Numbered from the stretch's first letter, positions 7,912-17,181 are shown. The stretch: 35,047 nucleotides of DNA from Desulfuromonas sp. (GCA_002868905.1 PKUA01000037.1:1-35047); one strand, 5' to 3'. Numbers and translations: made by a program. Notes: generated from the letters alone by a model not told the origin.

Positions 7912-8595
7912 CTAGCGGTTCTGCGGTAAAGGGCAGGCCTGAATACCGCCATGGCGGATAATGTCCCCGTCGACCTGATAGACGACATCCTCGGCAATAT
8001 TGGTCGCCAGGTCCCCCATCCGTTCGAGATAACGGGAGATGGAGAGAAAATAGATCAGCCCGTCGAGGTGAGAGGCATCCTTCCTGATCGCCTCCTTGAC
8101 GCGGGAAAAGTTCGACCGGTGCATATCATCGACATGATCGTCGAACTCAATCGTCTTTCGCGCCAGCTCCGCATCCTTCTCCACCAGGGAATCGAGGCTC
8201 ATCTTCAGCATCCGCTCGACCAATTCCGCCATCCCGGCAATGTCGTACGGACAGTCGATGGTCTCGACCTTGGTCAGGTCGAGTGCCCTTTCGGCGATAT
8301 TGACAGCGAAATCCGCGACCCGTTCCAGGTCGTTGTTGATCTTCAGCACCGAAACGATAAAACGGAGGTCGGTCGCCACCGGTTGATGCAGTGCCAGCAC
8401 CTTGAGGCATTCCTCTTCCAGTTCGATCTCCATGTTGTCGACCTGGTAATCGCCGGTCTTGACCCGGGTTGCCAGGTCGAGATCACCGGTCAACAATGCC
8501 TGAACCGCCTGTTTGACCCGCCCCTCCACTTCGGCCCCAAGGGCCAGCAGCCTCTTTTTCAGAGTATTCAGCTCCTGCTCCATCAAAACTGCCAT
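7912..8595 (-). CDS. phoU: Phosphate signalling protein PhoU
   Basis: A 227-residue all-helical protein with the two tandem three-helix PhoU repeats and the expected length. Recognisable segments are ELEEECLKVLALHQPVATDLR and the second-repeat metal-site acidic cluster around FDDHVDDMHR, each about 100 residues apart. PhoU links the PstSCAB transporter to the PhoR kinase, keeping PhoR in phosphatase mode when phosphate is plentiful. The ATG at 8595 has AAGGA 8 bases before it. It is the last gene of the cluster, 36 bases after pstB, and is followed by a strong terminator. Confidence 0.95.
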   Translation of the reverse strand: MAVLMEQELNTLKKRLLALGAEVEGRVKQAVQALLTGDLDLATRVKTGDYQVDNMEIELEEECLKVLALHQPVATDLRFIVSVLKINNDLERVADFAVNIAERALDLTKVETIDCPYDIAGMAELVERMLKMSLDSLVEKDAELARKTIEFDDHVDDMHRSNFSRVKEAIRKDASHLDGLIYFLSISRYLERMGDLATNIAEDVVYQVDGDIIRHGGIQACPLPQNR

Positions 8596-8631
8596 GTCTT
8601 ATGTCCTTTCCCCTGCCCGCCCCTGCGGACA

Positions 8632-9405
8632 TCAGCCGAAACGGCCGGTAATATAATCCTCGGTCTGCTTGTTCTGCGGCTTGACGAACAACTGCTCGGT
8701 GACACCGAATTCGATCAGGTTCCCCTCGAACAGGAACGCCGTCAAGTCGGAGACCCGCGCCGCCTGCTGCATGTTATGGGTGACGATGATGATCGTAAAA
8801 TTTTCGCGCAGCTCTCCGATCAGCTCCTCGACCCGCGCCGTCGACTTCGGGTCGAGGGCGCTGCACGGTTCATCCATCAGGATCACTTTCGGGTTGACGG
8901 CGATGGCCCGGGCGATGCATAGCCGCTGCATCTGCCCCCCCGAAAGTCCCAGGGCGCTTTCGTTGAGACGGTCTTTGACCTCGTCCCAGAGCGCCGCCCC
9001 CTTCAGACTGGTTTCAACCCGTTCATCAAACAAAGCCTTGTCATTCTCGCCGGCGATGCGCAGGCCGTAGATCACGTTCTCGTAGATCGACTTAGGGAAG
9101 GGATTCGACTTCTGGAACACCATCCCGACCTTGCGCCGCAACTCGATGATGTCGGTATTCCTGTCATAGATATTCTCACCGTCAAGTAGCACCTGACCTT
9201 CGACCCGGCTGCCGTCGACCAGGTCGTTCATCCGGTTGAAGCAGCGGAGCAGGGTCGATTTTCCGCAACCGGACGGGCCGATCAGGGCCGTGACCCGCTT
9301 CTCGGGAAACTTCAGGTCGATGCCGTGCAGGGCTCGCGATTCGCCGTAAAAAAACCGCAGGTCTTCAACCTCGATGACCGGGTTTTCAATCTTCAAAGTC
9401 GTCAT
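8632..9405 (-). CDS. pstB: Phosphate ABC transporter ATP-binding protein PstB
   Basis: A 257-residue ABC ATPase. Walker A is GPSGCGKST (residues 43-51). The signature is [15 protein letters not shown], Walker B is [16 protein letters not shown], and the switch His is in IIIVTHNM. The PstB hallmark [11 protein letters not shown] and the phrase [19 protein letters not shown] are present. It energises phosphate import through PstC/PstA at the inner membrane. It lies 21 bases after pstA and 36 before phoU, inside the conserved operon. Only a distant GGAG precedes the start, so translation may depend on coupling to pstA. Confidence 0.97.
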   Translation of the reverse strand: MTTLKIENPVIEVEDLRFFYGESRALHGIDLKFPEKRVTALIGPSGCGKSTLLRCFNRMNDLVDGSRVEGQVLLDGENIYDRNTDIIELRRKVGMVFQKSNPFPKSIYENVIYGLRIAGENDKALFDERVETSLKGAALWDEVKDRLNESALGLSGGQMQRLCIARAIAVNPKVILMDEPCSALDPKSTARVEELIGELRENFTIIIVTHNMQQAARVSDLTAFLFEGNLIEFGVTEQLFVKPQNKQTEDYITGRFG

Positions 9406-9426
9406 GTTACAGGCTTGCTCCTCAAG

Positions 9427-11043
9427 CTAAAAGGTTCCGAAAGTGTAGCGTTTTTTCATCTTGTTGCGCAAACGGATCGCCACGCTGCTCATCAGCAAAA
9501 CGATCAGTACCAGCAGCAAGGTGGTGACAAAAACCATCGGCTTGGCTGCTTCGACATTGGGGGATTGGAACCCGATATCGTAGATATGGAAGCCGAGGTG
9601 CATGAATTTGCGGTCGAGGTGCACGAACGGGAAGTTGCCGTCGATCGGCAATGCCGGGGCGAGCTTGACCACCCCGGTGATCATCAGCGGGGCGACTTCG
9701 CCGGCTGCACGTGCCATGGCCAGGATCAGGCCGGTCATAATGCCTGGGGAGGCCATCGGCAGCAGCACCCGGTAAAGGGTCTGAAACTTGGTCGCCCCCA
9801 GGGCGTAGGAACCTTCGCGCATCTCGCGCGGGATGGCACCGAGCGCCTCCTCGGTCGAGACGATGACGACCGGCACGGTCAGCAGCGCCAGGGTCAGGCT
9901 GGCCCAGAGCAGGCCGCCGGTACCGAAGGTCGGAGTCGGCAGCCTCTCGGGGAAAAACAGGGCATCGATGCTGTGGCCGATGCCGTAGACGAAGAAGCCG
10001 AGACCGAAAATCCCGTAGACGATAGAGGGGATCCCTGCGAGATTATTGACGGCGATCCGGACTATTCGGACCAGGGGGCCCTCCTTGGCGTATTCACGTA
10101 GGTAGATGGCGGCAATGACCCCGAACGGGAACGAAAACAGGCTCATAACGAAGATCAGCATTACGGTGCCGAAGATCGCCGGGAAAAGCCCCCCTTCCGT
10201 ATTCGACTCTCGTGGTTCACCGGCGACCAGTTCGACCAGTTTCCCCCCGTAGAATATGACCTTGTCAGTGGTGGACATGGTGTTCGGCGTGTAGGCCTGC
10301 ACGATGTCGAGCAGCACGACCTCCTTTCCCCGGCCACCCGCGTCGGCGAAAACCGCTTTCGCCTTGCGCGCATCGTCGACACGCCTAGTCTGAAGTTCGA
10401 TCAAGTCGGCAAAGCGCGCATCGAGCTCCGACTTCCTTTGCTCAAGCTCTTGACGTTCCAGCGCCCCGGCCGGCACCCCTTCGTAGTCGAACTTCAACAG
10501 CGTCAGACGCATCTGCTCCATCTCATAGCTGGCATCGTTCAGCTTCTTCTCGAGTTCGGAGAGGAGCTCCAGGTCGTGCTTGGCTGCGGAGAGTTGTTGC
10601 TGCAGGTTGTCGAAGGTGGCCGCAACCGAATTGCCGGCGACGGTGAACAACTGTTGGAGTGTGCCGTAAAAGTCGCCGTGTTCGCTCCGCTCCAGGACAA
10701 TGAGATCCCGGGGATGACCGGTTGAGGCGATATCGGTCTGGTCGATCCAACGAAAATCGAGCCCGTAGAGATCGCGATTGGCGATCTTGTACTGGTGTCG
10801 CAGCCCTGACCCATCAGCGGTCTCCTCGCTACGGACAAACTGGCCGTAAACTGCAGTTCCGTCGGTAAGCTTGACCTGCTCGATATTCGACGGCCAGAAA
10901 ACACCGAGACCGTTCATGACAATGACAACCAGCAGGGTCACCGCGCTGAGCAAGGTCAGGGTCAGGGCGGCACCCGACAACCAGACCATCGGTTCACCGA
11001 CCCGCCAGTATTTGTTCATTTCTTTGCTTGGACGCTTGGACAT
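9427..11043 (-). CDS. pstA: Phosphate ABC transporter permease PstA, enlarged form
   Basis: A 538-residue permease, far longer than E. coli PstA (about 296). After TM1 (about residues 20-45) comes a periplasmic region of roughly 210 residues. It contains an N-terminal beta-rich part and a heptad-rich helical stretch (LQQQLSAAKHDLELLSELEKK, split as LQQQLSAAKHD and LELLSELEKK; then ERQELEQRKSELDARFADL) likely to form a coiled-coil hairpin. The canonical permease core follows, with the EAA-type loop (EALGAIPREMREGSYALGATK). The start at 11043 is chosen because it lies just after the pstC stop (four bases); the longer frame from 11109 would overlap pstC by about 60 bases. Enlarged PstA/PstC pairs are known in Pseudomonas-type Pst systems. 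Confidence 0.93.
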   Translation of the reverse strand: MSKRPSKEMNKYWRVGEPMVWLSGAALTLTLLSAVTLLVVIVMNGLGVFWPSNIEQVKLTDGTAVYGQFVRSEETADGSGLRHQYKIANRDLYGLDFRWIDQTDIASTGHPRDLIVLERSEHGDFYGTLQQLFTVAGNSVAATFDNLQQQLSAAKHDLELLSELEKKLNDASYEMEQMRLTLLKFDYEGVPAGALERQELEQRKSELDARFADLIELQTRRVDDARKAKAVFADAGGRGKEVVLLDIVQAYTPNTMSTTDKVIFYGGKLVELVAGEPRESNTEGGLFPAIFGTVMLIFVMSLFSFPFGVIAAIYLREYAKEGPLVRIVRIAVNNLAGIPSIVYGIFGLGFFVYGIGHSIDALFFPERLPTPTFGTGGLLWASLTLALLTVPVVIVSTEEALGAIPREMREGSYALGATKFQTLYRVLLPMASPGIMTGLILAMARAAGEVAPLMITGVVKLAPALPIDGNFPFVHLDRKFMHLGFHIYDIGFQSPNVEAAKPMVFVTTLLLVLIVLLMSSVAIRLRNKMKKRYTFGTF

Positions 11044-11047
11044 GGGC

Positions 11048-13264
11048 TTAGAACCTACCGTACTTGGCGCGCAGTCGCTGACGAACGATCTCGGCAACGG
11101 TGTTGACAATAAAGGTCATGACAAACAGGATGACCGCCGAAAGAAACAGGGTCCGGTAGAGGGAACCGTCGACCGGAGCCTCGGGAATCTCGACGGCGAT
11201 ATTGGCTGACAACGGACGCATTCCGTTGAAAATGCTCAAATCCATGATCGCCGTGTTCCCGGTCGCCATCAGCACAATCATCGTCTCACCGACTGCCCGG
11301 CCGAAACCAATCATGGTTCCGGCGAAAATTCCCGGTGAAGCGGAGGGGAGGATGACCCGCCAGACCGTCTGCCAACGGCTCGCCCCGAGGGCGAGAGAGG
11401 CGGCCTTGAGGCTCGAAGGGACGTTGGAGAGGGAGTCCTCGGCGATAGTGAAGACAATCGGAATCACCGCAAACCCCATGGCAAATGCGATGATTATGCA
11501 ATTGCGCGGATCGTAACGGGTCCCCATTTCGGTAAAGAGCCACTGTTTGAGATCCCCGGCAAAGAATGTCTGCTCGAGGCCGGGGCCGAGACCGGCGGCA
11601 ATCGCCATCGCCAGAATGACCACCGGTGCCACGGCAAGAAACTCGAACCCGCGTTCCAGCCTCCTGAGGGGCTCTATTTTCCGCGCCCCCTGCCACGCCA
11701 GGATGCTGATCATCAGGGCGGCCGGAACCAGGACCAGGCTTAAAAAAAGCGAACCGAGCGAGCGTTCGATCAGGGGCGCCAGCCAGAGGGCGGCGAGAAA
11801 TCCGATGATGACCGTCGGGATCGCCGCCATGACTTCGACCGCTGGTTTGATCAGGGCCCGCAGGCGCGGCCGGGCGAACTGGCTGGTATAAATGGCACCG
11901 AAAATAGCGAGGGGAACTGCCAGCAACATGGCGTAAAAGGTCCCTTTGAGGGTTCCGAAAATCAACGGAGTCAGGCTCAGCTTCGGCTCATAGTCGTCGG
12001 TGGCCGCCGACGATTGCCAGGCGTAGACCGGCTCGTCGTACCCCTCGTACCAGACCTTGCCGAACAAGGTTCCGAGACTCACCTCCGGATGCGGAATTTC
12101 GAGCTTCCAGCTCTGAAGGCGTCCGTCGTCCGTCAGGCCCATAATGGCGTTACCGCGGGTGGTCATGCTGTAGAGCTGTAAGCGATCCTTCCGACCAAGA
12201 CTGAGCAGGGAACGCTCGCTGGTCATGTGATCTACCAACAACCCCTCGGAAGAGAAGCTGATGACGCTTTTATCGCGGGGGGACGGGGAGATAGCCGCGA
12301 CCGGAGCGGAGTGTCTGGACAGATCGTGAATCCGGGTCAGCTTCCACACCCCGGAGTCGTCACGCACCGGAAACCAGGTCGTCACCTGTCCGGTGCTGTC
12401 GCCGACCGCCAGGGAGACATCGCCGTAGACCAGGTTCAGCACGGTAATCTCCCGTCTGTCGGCGAAGGCCTGTATCTTTTCAAGCAGTGTTGGTTCCTCG
12501 CTGTCCGACAGATCCCAGCGCAGCAGCTCGCCCTGCTTCGTCCCGGCGTAAAGCCTGGTTCCGTCGCTGCTCAGCACCAACGCAGAGACATCACCGGCGG
12601 TATCGAATGCCAGTTGATGTTCAGCTTCGGTGACTTCCTCCTCGCCGAGGAAATTTTCCGACACCTCGATCAGTTGAACCAGCAACCTGTTGTCCGAATA
12701 GAGGTCGATGCGCACCTGTCTGCCCTCGCCCCCGACCCGGGCCAGAGTCTGCACACCGGGACCGGTGGCTGGCACCGGGAAGGAAGCCAATGACTCGACC
12801 CGGTGCAAAATAGAGCGCCGGTTGTCGTTCTCCGCGTCGAAATACGGCCGGAATTTGACCTGGTCGATGGTCAGGGAGCCATCCGACCAGCGGAGGACGT
12901 GGTTCAAACGCCCGTACGTTTCAACCGCCAGCAAAGACCGGTTTCCTCCAGCGCCACTCAACAACTCCTGGTCGAGGGGCGCCCCATCCTTGACATTGAA
13001 AAACCGGATCGTTCCCGATGCGTCGATGACGTAGCCGGTTTCGAGATATTCATCCATGCCGACCGCACGAATATTTTCCACTCGGGGCATCCGGGTGCTG
13101 GCATGAAGTTCCGCATCCGGCGGAAGGAAAAGGGGCAGGGAGACCTTGGCGATCAACACCAGGATGAAGATGACGGAGAAGATGATCGCCATGCCGCCGA
13201 CCGTGATAACCCAGCGGGCGATACGATCGTTACGCTTGATCTTTTTTCGGAATGCCTGGTTCAT
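11048..13264 (-). CDS. pstC: Phosphate ABC transporter permease PstC with periplasmic beta-propeller-like domain
   Basis: A 738-residue permease, more than twice the length of E. coli PstC. After TM1 (about residues 20-45) there is a periplasmic region of some 350 residues. It has WD-like repeats ending in hydrophobic-W-[DK] motifs (TKQGELLRWDLSD, DSTGQVTTWFPV, DDGRLQSWKLE), suggesting a beta-propeller. The C-terminal part is the normal six-helix permease, with AAIPTVIIGFLAALWLAP and the EAA loop (SLKAASLALGASRWQT). The ATG at 13264 is preferred: GGGAG lies 4 bases upstream, whereas the in-frame GTG at 13306 has no ribosome binding site. It follows pstS after a strong hairpin and is four bases from pstA. 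Confidence 0.93.
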   Translation of the reverse strand: MNQAFRKKIKRNDRIARWVITVGGMAIIFSVIFILVLIAKVSLPLFLPPDAELHASTRMPRVENIRAVGMDEYLETGYVIDASGTIRFFNVKDGAPLDQELLSGAGGNRSLLAVETYGRLNHVLRWSDGSLTIDQVKFRPYFDAENDNRRSILHRVESLASFPVPATGPGVQTLARVGGEGRQVRIDLYSDNRLLVQLIEVSENFLGEEEVTEAEHQLAFDTAGDVSALVLSSDGTRLYAGTKQGELLRWDLSDSEEPTLLEKIQAFADRREITVLNLVYGDVSLAVGDSTGQVTTWFPVRDDSGVWKLTRIHDLSRHSAPVAAISPSPRDKSVISFSSEGLLVDHMTSERSLLSLGRKDRLQLYSMTTRGNAIMGLTDDGRLQSWKLEIPHPEVSLGTLFGKVWYEGYDEPVYAWQSSAATDDYEPKLSLTPLIFGTLKGTFYAMLLAVPLAIFGAIYTSQFARPRLRALIKPAVEVMAAIPTVIIGFLAALWLAPLIERSLGSLFLSLVLVPAALMISILAWQGARKIEPLRRLERGFEFLAVAPVVILAMAIAAGLGPGLEQTFFAGDLKQWLFTEMGTRYDPRNCIIIAFAMGFAVIPIVFTIAEDSLSNVPSSLKAASLALGASRWQTVWRVILPSASPGIFAGTMIGFGRAVGETMIVLMATGNTAIMDLSIFNGMRPLSANIAVEIPEAPVDGSLYRTLFLSAVILFVMTFIVNTVAEIVRQRLRAKYGRF

Positions 13265-13346
13265 AAAACTCCCGGTTGTCTCGTACTTTCTCTCAACCTC
13301 CGCCACATGCCGTCGGTATGGTGGCGAGCAGATTCTTTAAACACGC

Positions 13347-13382
13347 CAATAGGCTCTGCCCTTTCCAGGGCAGAGCCTATTG
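13347..13382 (-). terminator. Perfect 16-bp hairpin between pstS and pstC
   Basis: The 16-base arms 13347-13362 and 13367-13382 pair perfectly around the loop TTCC. On the minus strand only GTGTTTAAAG follows, not a proper T-run, so this is more likely an attenuator or 3' mRNA-protecting structure than a full terminator. It would keep pstS transcript in excess over the permease genes, as expected for a binding protein. Confidence 0.75.
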
Positions 13383-13411
13383 ACTCTATGCTGTTGTCGC
13401 AATCAGCCGGG

Positions 13412-14392
13412 TCAGTCGAGCAGCGCCAGCTGCTTCTTGGCCACCTCGGCGGTCAGCGGCAGGTAACCGTCCTTGACCACGATCTCCTGACCCTCTTTTG
13501 AGAGAACGAACTTGAGGAACTCCTCGACCAGCTTCGGTAGCGGCCGATTCGGCTCCTTGACCACGTTGATGTAGAGCAGGCGCCCGAGGGGGTATTTCCC
13601 TTGCAGGACATTCTCGTAGCTCGGCTCGTACTGCTTGTCGCCGTCCTTCTTGCCCAGAGCGATCGCTTTGACGCCGGAGGTCTTGTAACCGATACCGGAA
13701 TAGCCGATTCCGGCCTTGTCTTCGGTGACGCCGAGCACGACCGAGGCGCTCCCGGGCTGTTCCTTGACCGAATCCTTGTAATCACCCTTGAAGAGGGCGT
13801 GTTTCTTGAAGTAACCGTAGGTACCGGAAGCCGAGTTACGACCGTAGAGGCTGATCGGCTTGTTGGCCCACTCACCCTTCAACCCGAGCTGCCCCCAGGT
13901 GGTCATGTTCTGCAGGCCGCCCTTTTGGTTCTTGGAGAAGATCCCGTCAACCTGCTGCAGGGAGAGACCGTCAATCGGGTTGTCCTTGTTGATGAAAACG
14001 GCAAGGGAGTCGAGGGCGACACCGATCATGGTCGGCTTGAAACCATACTTCGCCTCGAATTTATTCACTTCCTTGTTCTTCATCTTGCGCGACATCGGAC
14101 CGAGCTGGCTGGTTCCTTCGATCAGCGCCGGAGGAGCCGTGCTCGATCCCTTCCCTTCAATCTGGACATTCACGTTCGGGTATTTTTTCCGGAAACCTTC
14201 GGCCCAGAAGGTCATCATGTTATTCAGGGTGTCGGAACCGACGCTGTTCAGGTTGCCGGCCACGCCCTGAACTTTAATGTAGTCACCCAGGTTGGCGTCG
14301 ACTTTGACCGGCTCGGCGCAAAGAGCGGTGGTGGAAAGGGTCAGGACCAGCAGGGCGAGTCCGAGGCGCGAAAGGATTGTTTGCAGTTTCAT
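13412..14392 (-). CDS. pstS: Periplasmic phosphate-binding protein PstS
   Basis: A 326-residue secreted protein. A Sec signal peptide ([19 protein letters not shown], cleavage after ALCA, about residue 25) precedes a class II periplasmic-binding fold. Phosphate-contact segments are visible: [25 protein letters not shown] with [10 protein letters not shown], and [12 protein letters not shown], which matches the RxxxSGT loop of PstS. The protein captures phosphate in the periplasm for PstCAB. It starts 110 bases after the phoR stop and has its own Pho-box-like array, so it can be transcribed independently of phoBR. Its ribosome binding site AAGGAGATG lies just before the ATG. Confidence 0.96.
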   Translation of the reverse strand: MKLQTILSRLGLALLVLTLSTTALCAEPVKVDANLGDYIKVQGVAGNLNSVGSDTLNNMMTFWAEGFRKKYPNVNVQIEGKGSSTAPPALIEGTSQLGPMSRKMKNKEVNKFEAKYGFKPTMIGVALDSLAVFINKDNPIDGLSLQQVDGIFSKNQKGGLQNMTTWGQLGLKGEWANKPISLYGRNSASGTYGYFKKHALFKGDYKDSVKEQPGSASVVLGVTEDKAGIGYSGIGYKTSGVKAIALGKKDGDKQYEPSYENVLQGKYPLGRLLYINVVKEPNRPLPKLVEEFLKFVLSKEGQEIVVKDGYLPLTAEVAKKQLALLD

Positions 14393-14440
14393 CTTGAGTC
14401 ATCTCCTTGTGTTGGTTGATTCGATTCGATGACCTGGAGA

Positions 14441-14480
14441 ATGAACCTGCAATGTTAAGGTTTTGTTAGCGCACAATGAG
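14441..14480 (-). promoter_or_regulatory. Pho box array upstream of pstS
   Basis: On the minus strand four 7-base units occur with an exact 11-base period: CTCATTG, CTAACAA, TTAACAT, GGTTCAT, each separated by 4 bases. The middle two (14452-14469) are the best matches to each other. The 7+4 architecture is that of E. coli Pho boxes (CTGTCAT-N4 repeats) bound by PhoB dimers. A weak -10 (TCGAAT, 14429-14424) lies 11 bases further on, as expected for PhoB-activated promoters. The site sits just past the phoR stop. Confidence 0.7.
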
Positions 14481-14502
14481 CAGTTGGTAAATCAGTTCCA
14501 CT

Positions 14503-16281
14503 TCAGGAGACCTCTCCGGTGCGATTAAATGGGAGGAGGACCGTAAAGGTACTCCCCTCCCCCGGTATGCTGGTAACTCTCACGTCGCCGCGATGGGCCT
14601 GGGCGACATGCTTGACGATTGCAAGACCGAGTCCGGTCCCCCCCAGGCTGCGGCTGCGCGCCTGATCGACCCGGTAAAACCGTTCGAACAGCCGGTCGAG
14701 ATGTTCCTGGGCGATCCCGCAGCCGAAATCCTGTACCCTGATGGCGAGCTTGTCATCGAGCTGAGCCACCTCGATCACCACGCGGCTCTGCATCTCGCTG
14801 TACTTGATGGCGTTGGTCAACAGGTTGACGATTGCCTGCTCCAGCAACGGCGGGTTAACCCGCGCCTGCAGCTGCTCGGGACAGAATATCTTCAGGTCGA
14901 TTTCATGCTCCAAGAGGAGACTCTCACAAGCATTCCTTGCACTCTCCAGGACGCTCAGCAGCCTGACACCGCGCATCTCCCACCCTTGTCCCTGTTCGAT
15001 CCGCGAGAGATCGAGCAGGTCTTCGACCAGGGCGTTGAGCCGCTCGCTCTGCTTGAAAATGATCTCCAGGAACCGGGATGAGACCGGGTTGAGCTCTTCG
15101 TCGTCAAGCAGGGTCTCCACTGCCCCGCGAATCGCCGTGATCGGTGTCTTCAGTTCGTGGGAGACATTGGCGACAAAATCGCGGCGGACCGATTCGAGCC
15201 GCCGCAACCGCGTCAGATCGTGCAGCACCACCAGTACGCCGATCCGTTCTTTGGATTTCCCGGTGAGAGGTGTCGCCTGGGCATGCAGGTAACGCTGCTG
15301 AGGCCCGTGCATGACCAGTTCCTCCTCAAGAGGCCCCTGCTGCCCCAACGCCCGGGAGACGAAACGCTGCAACTCCGACTGGCGGATCACCTCCTGCAGT
15401 GGTCGACCGGAACCGATTTTGGTCGAGACCCCGAACAGGTCGGCAGCCGCGAAGTTGAGACGGATCACCTGTTCGTCGTTATCGACCGCCACGATCCCCT
15501 CGACCATGCAGCCGAGAACGGTTTCGATTTCGCTGCGTTGTTCGACCTCCCGAGCGATTCGTTCCGACAGCTCCACTGCCATCTTGTTCATCGCCGCGGC
15601 CAATCGGCTGCTCTCCTCGGAGCCGGCTTCCTTCAACGGCACACCCAACTCACCGCGTGAGAACCGCTGAGCGCCTACGGTCATCTCTTCAAGCGGACGG
15701 CTGATACGACGCGACAGCCACCAGCAGATAGGCGCCATCAGCAGGGCGATCACCAGGCCGCCGCCAAACAGTTTCCAGTAGATGACCTGGAACGTCCGGT
15801 CGATATCGGAAAGCGGCATCGCGGTCCGTACGGTACCGATCAGCCGGCCATCGTCGTACACCGGAATAGCGACATACATCAGGGTTTGGCCAAGGGTGTT
15901 GCTGAACCGGGTCGACACCCCGGGCCGACCGGCAAATGCCTCCAGAATCTCAGGTCTCTGGCCGTGATTATCCATCTGTAGGGGATCTTCTTCGGAGTCG
16001 GCCAGAACCCGGCCATCCTTCAGCACCAGGGTAATGCGTGTCCCCGATCTCTTTCCGAGAGAATTGACCTGCCGATTCAGCCAGGAACGATTCCCCTCGT
16101 CAAACCGACCGAACAGCTGCTGCTCGACCAGTTCGGCGCGAGACTGCAGGTCACTGGTGGTCTGGCGATAATGGAACCCACGCAACTCGGTCAGAACGAA
16201 CCAGCTGACCGCCAAAATCACCAGCAGGATCAGGACCAGGTAGGTAGGGTAGAGCTGCCAGACAAGACGCCGCCGCTTCAT
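14503..16281 (-). CDS. phoR: Phosphate-regulon sensor histidine kinase PhoR
   Basis: A 592-residue membrane kinase: TM1 about 12-31, a periplasmic sensor region about 32-165 (dCache/PAS-like), TM2 about 170-190, HAMP about 190-243, PAS about 250-355, then the kinase core. The phospho-acceptor is His375 in FVANVSHELKTP. The ATPase boxes are NLLTNAIKYSE, VQDFGCGI, FERFYRVD and GGTGLGLAIV. The last eight resemble PhoR closely. E. coli PhoR lacks a large periplasmic domain, so this is the longer form seen in other bacteria. Its start overlaps the phoB stop by four bases, so the pair is translationally coupled. It should phosphorylate PhoB when PstSCAB/PhoU report phosphate shortage. Confidence 0.94.
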   Translation of the reverse strand: MKRRRLVWQLYPTYLVLILLVILAVSWFVLTELRGFHYRQTTSDLQSRAELVEQQLFGRFDEGNRSWLNRQVNSLGKRSGTRITLVLKDGRVLADSEEDPLQMDNHGQRPEILEAFAGRPGVSTRFSNTLGQTLMYVAIPVYDDGRLIGTVRTAMPLSDIDRTFQVIYWKLFGGGLVIALLMAPICWWLSRRISRPLEEMTVGAQRFSRGELGVPLKEAGSEESSRLAAAMNKMAVELSERIAREVEQRSEIETVLGCMVEGIVAVDNDEQVIRLNFAAADLFGVSTKIGSGRPLQEVIRQSELQRFVSRALGQQGPLEEELVMHGPQQRYLHAQATPLTGKSKERIGVLVVLHDLTRLRRLESVRRDFVANVSHELKTPITAIRGAVETLLDDEELNPVSSRFLEIIFKQSERLNALVEDLLDLSRIEQGQGWEMRGVRLLSVLESARNACESLLLEHEIDLKIFCPEQLQARVNPPLLEQAIVNLLTNAIKYSEMQSRVVIEVAQLDDKLAIRVQDFGCGIAQEHLDRLFERFYRVDQARSRSLGGTGLGLAIVKHVAQAHRGDVRVTSIPGEGSTFTVLLPFNRTGEVS

Positions 16282-16979
16282 GGGTCCTCCCTGAAGCGGT
16301 AACCGACGCCGCGCACAGTCTCGATATACTCTCCGCAGATTCCGAGCTTCTTCCGTAGCCCGGCAATCTGCACATCAACCGCACGGTCGGTGACGGCATA
16401 ATCCTCACCACGGACAGCATTGACAATCTGGTAGCGGGTAAAAACCCAGCCGGGCCGGCTGACCAGCGCAACCAGAACCCGGAACTCGGTGAAGGTCAGG
16501 TCGACGTTTCCTCCGGCGACCTGGACCAGGTTGCGGCCGGGATGGATACGCAGCTGGTCGACTTCGATCTCCTCGCCCCCGTTCTGTCGCTTTTCCCGGC
16601 TGCGACGTCGAAAAACCGCCTGAATCCTTGCCAGCAGCACCTTGTTGCTGAACGGCTTGGTGATGTAATCGTCGGCTCCGAGTTCCAAGCCCCGAACCAC
16701 ATCCTCTTCCTCACCTTTCGCGGTCAACATGATGATCGGCAACCCGGCTGTCGCCTCATCATCCCGTAGCCGTCGACAGATTTCGAGACCGTCGATCCCC
16801 GGGAGCATCAGGTCGAGCAGCAGCAGGTCGGGCCTTGCCATGTCGATCTTCTGCAGGCCCTCCTCCCCGCAGGTAGCACATTCGACCTTGTAGCCCACCT
16901 TGACCAGGTTGAAATGCAACAGCGCCAGAATATCTTCTTCGTCTTCCACCACCAGGATGGTCTGTTTTTCGTCAGCCAT
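16278..16979 (-). CDS. phoB: Phosphate-regulon response regulator PhoB
   Basis: A 233-residue OmpR/PhoB-type regulator. The receiver has acidic pocket Glu12-Asp13, phospho-acceptor Asp56 (LLLLDLMLPG), Thr86 and Lys108. The C-terminal winged helix includes LTFTEFRVLVALVSRPGWVFTR and the recognition-helix region TDRAVDVQIAGLRKKLG. The ATG at 16979 has a strong GAGGAG before it. A longer reading from 17129 would translate through the Pho box, so it is rejected. A Pho-box-like array upstream implies autoregulation. It heads a cluster holding its kinase and its main target operon. Confidence 0.96.
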   Translation of the reverse strand: MADEKQTILVVEDEEDILALLHFNLVKVGYKVECATCGEEGLQKIDMARPDLLLLDLMLPGIDGLEICRRLRDDEATAGLPIIMLTAKGEEEDVVRGLELGADDYITKPFSNKVLLARIQAVFRRRSREKRQNGGEEIEVDQLRIHPGRNLVQVAGGNVDLTFTEFRVLVALVSRPGWVFTRYQIVNAVRGEDYAVTDRAVDVQIAGLRKKLGICGEYIETVRGVGYRFREDP

Positions 16980-17018
16980 AAATCTCCTCATCACCCGCAG
17001 CAAACCAAGGTGGAAGGT

Positions 17019-17047
17019 TGACACGCAATTGTTAGGATTGTGTGAGC
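17019..17047 (-). promoter_or_regulatory. Pho box array upstream of phoB
   Basis: On the minus strand three 7-base units with an 11-base period: CTCACAC, CTAACAA, GTGTCAA, each separated by 4 bases. The CTAACAA unit is identical to one in the pstS array. This supports PhoB autoregulation. The array ends 40 bases before the phoB start. Confidence 0.68.
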
Positions 17048-17145
17048 GGTGCCAACACCCTGTTGCCACATAGTAAATTAAATTTACCATGCATTTTCCA
17101 TCGTGGAATGAAATGACAAATACCGGCATAAACGGAAAAACGATC

Positions 17146-17173
17146 TTGCCTTTTACGCTTTTCCGGTTATCTT
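17146..17173 (+). promoter_or_regulatory. Promoter of the EamA-family gene, probably giving a leaderless mRNA
   Basis: TTGCCT (17146-17151) and TATCTT (17168-17173) are 16 bases apart. Only eight bases separate the -10 from the ATG at 17182 and there is no ribosome binding site, so transcription would start at or within a base or two of the start codon. The block from -10 to ATG is nearly the same as the one before glpD. Confidence 0.55.
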
Positions 17174-17181
17174 AACTCGCC

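Noticed and set aside
16980-17129. 50-residue N-terminal extension of PhoB
   Set aside because: It would be translated from DNA containing the Pho-box array, and the strong GAGGAG points to the ATG at 16979.
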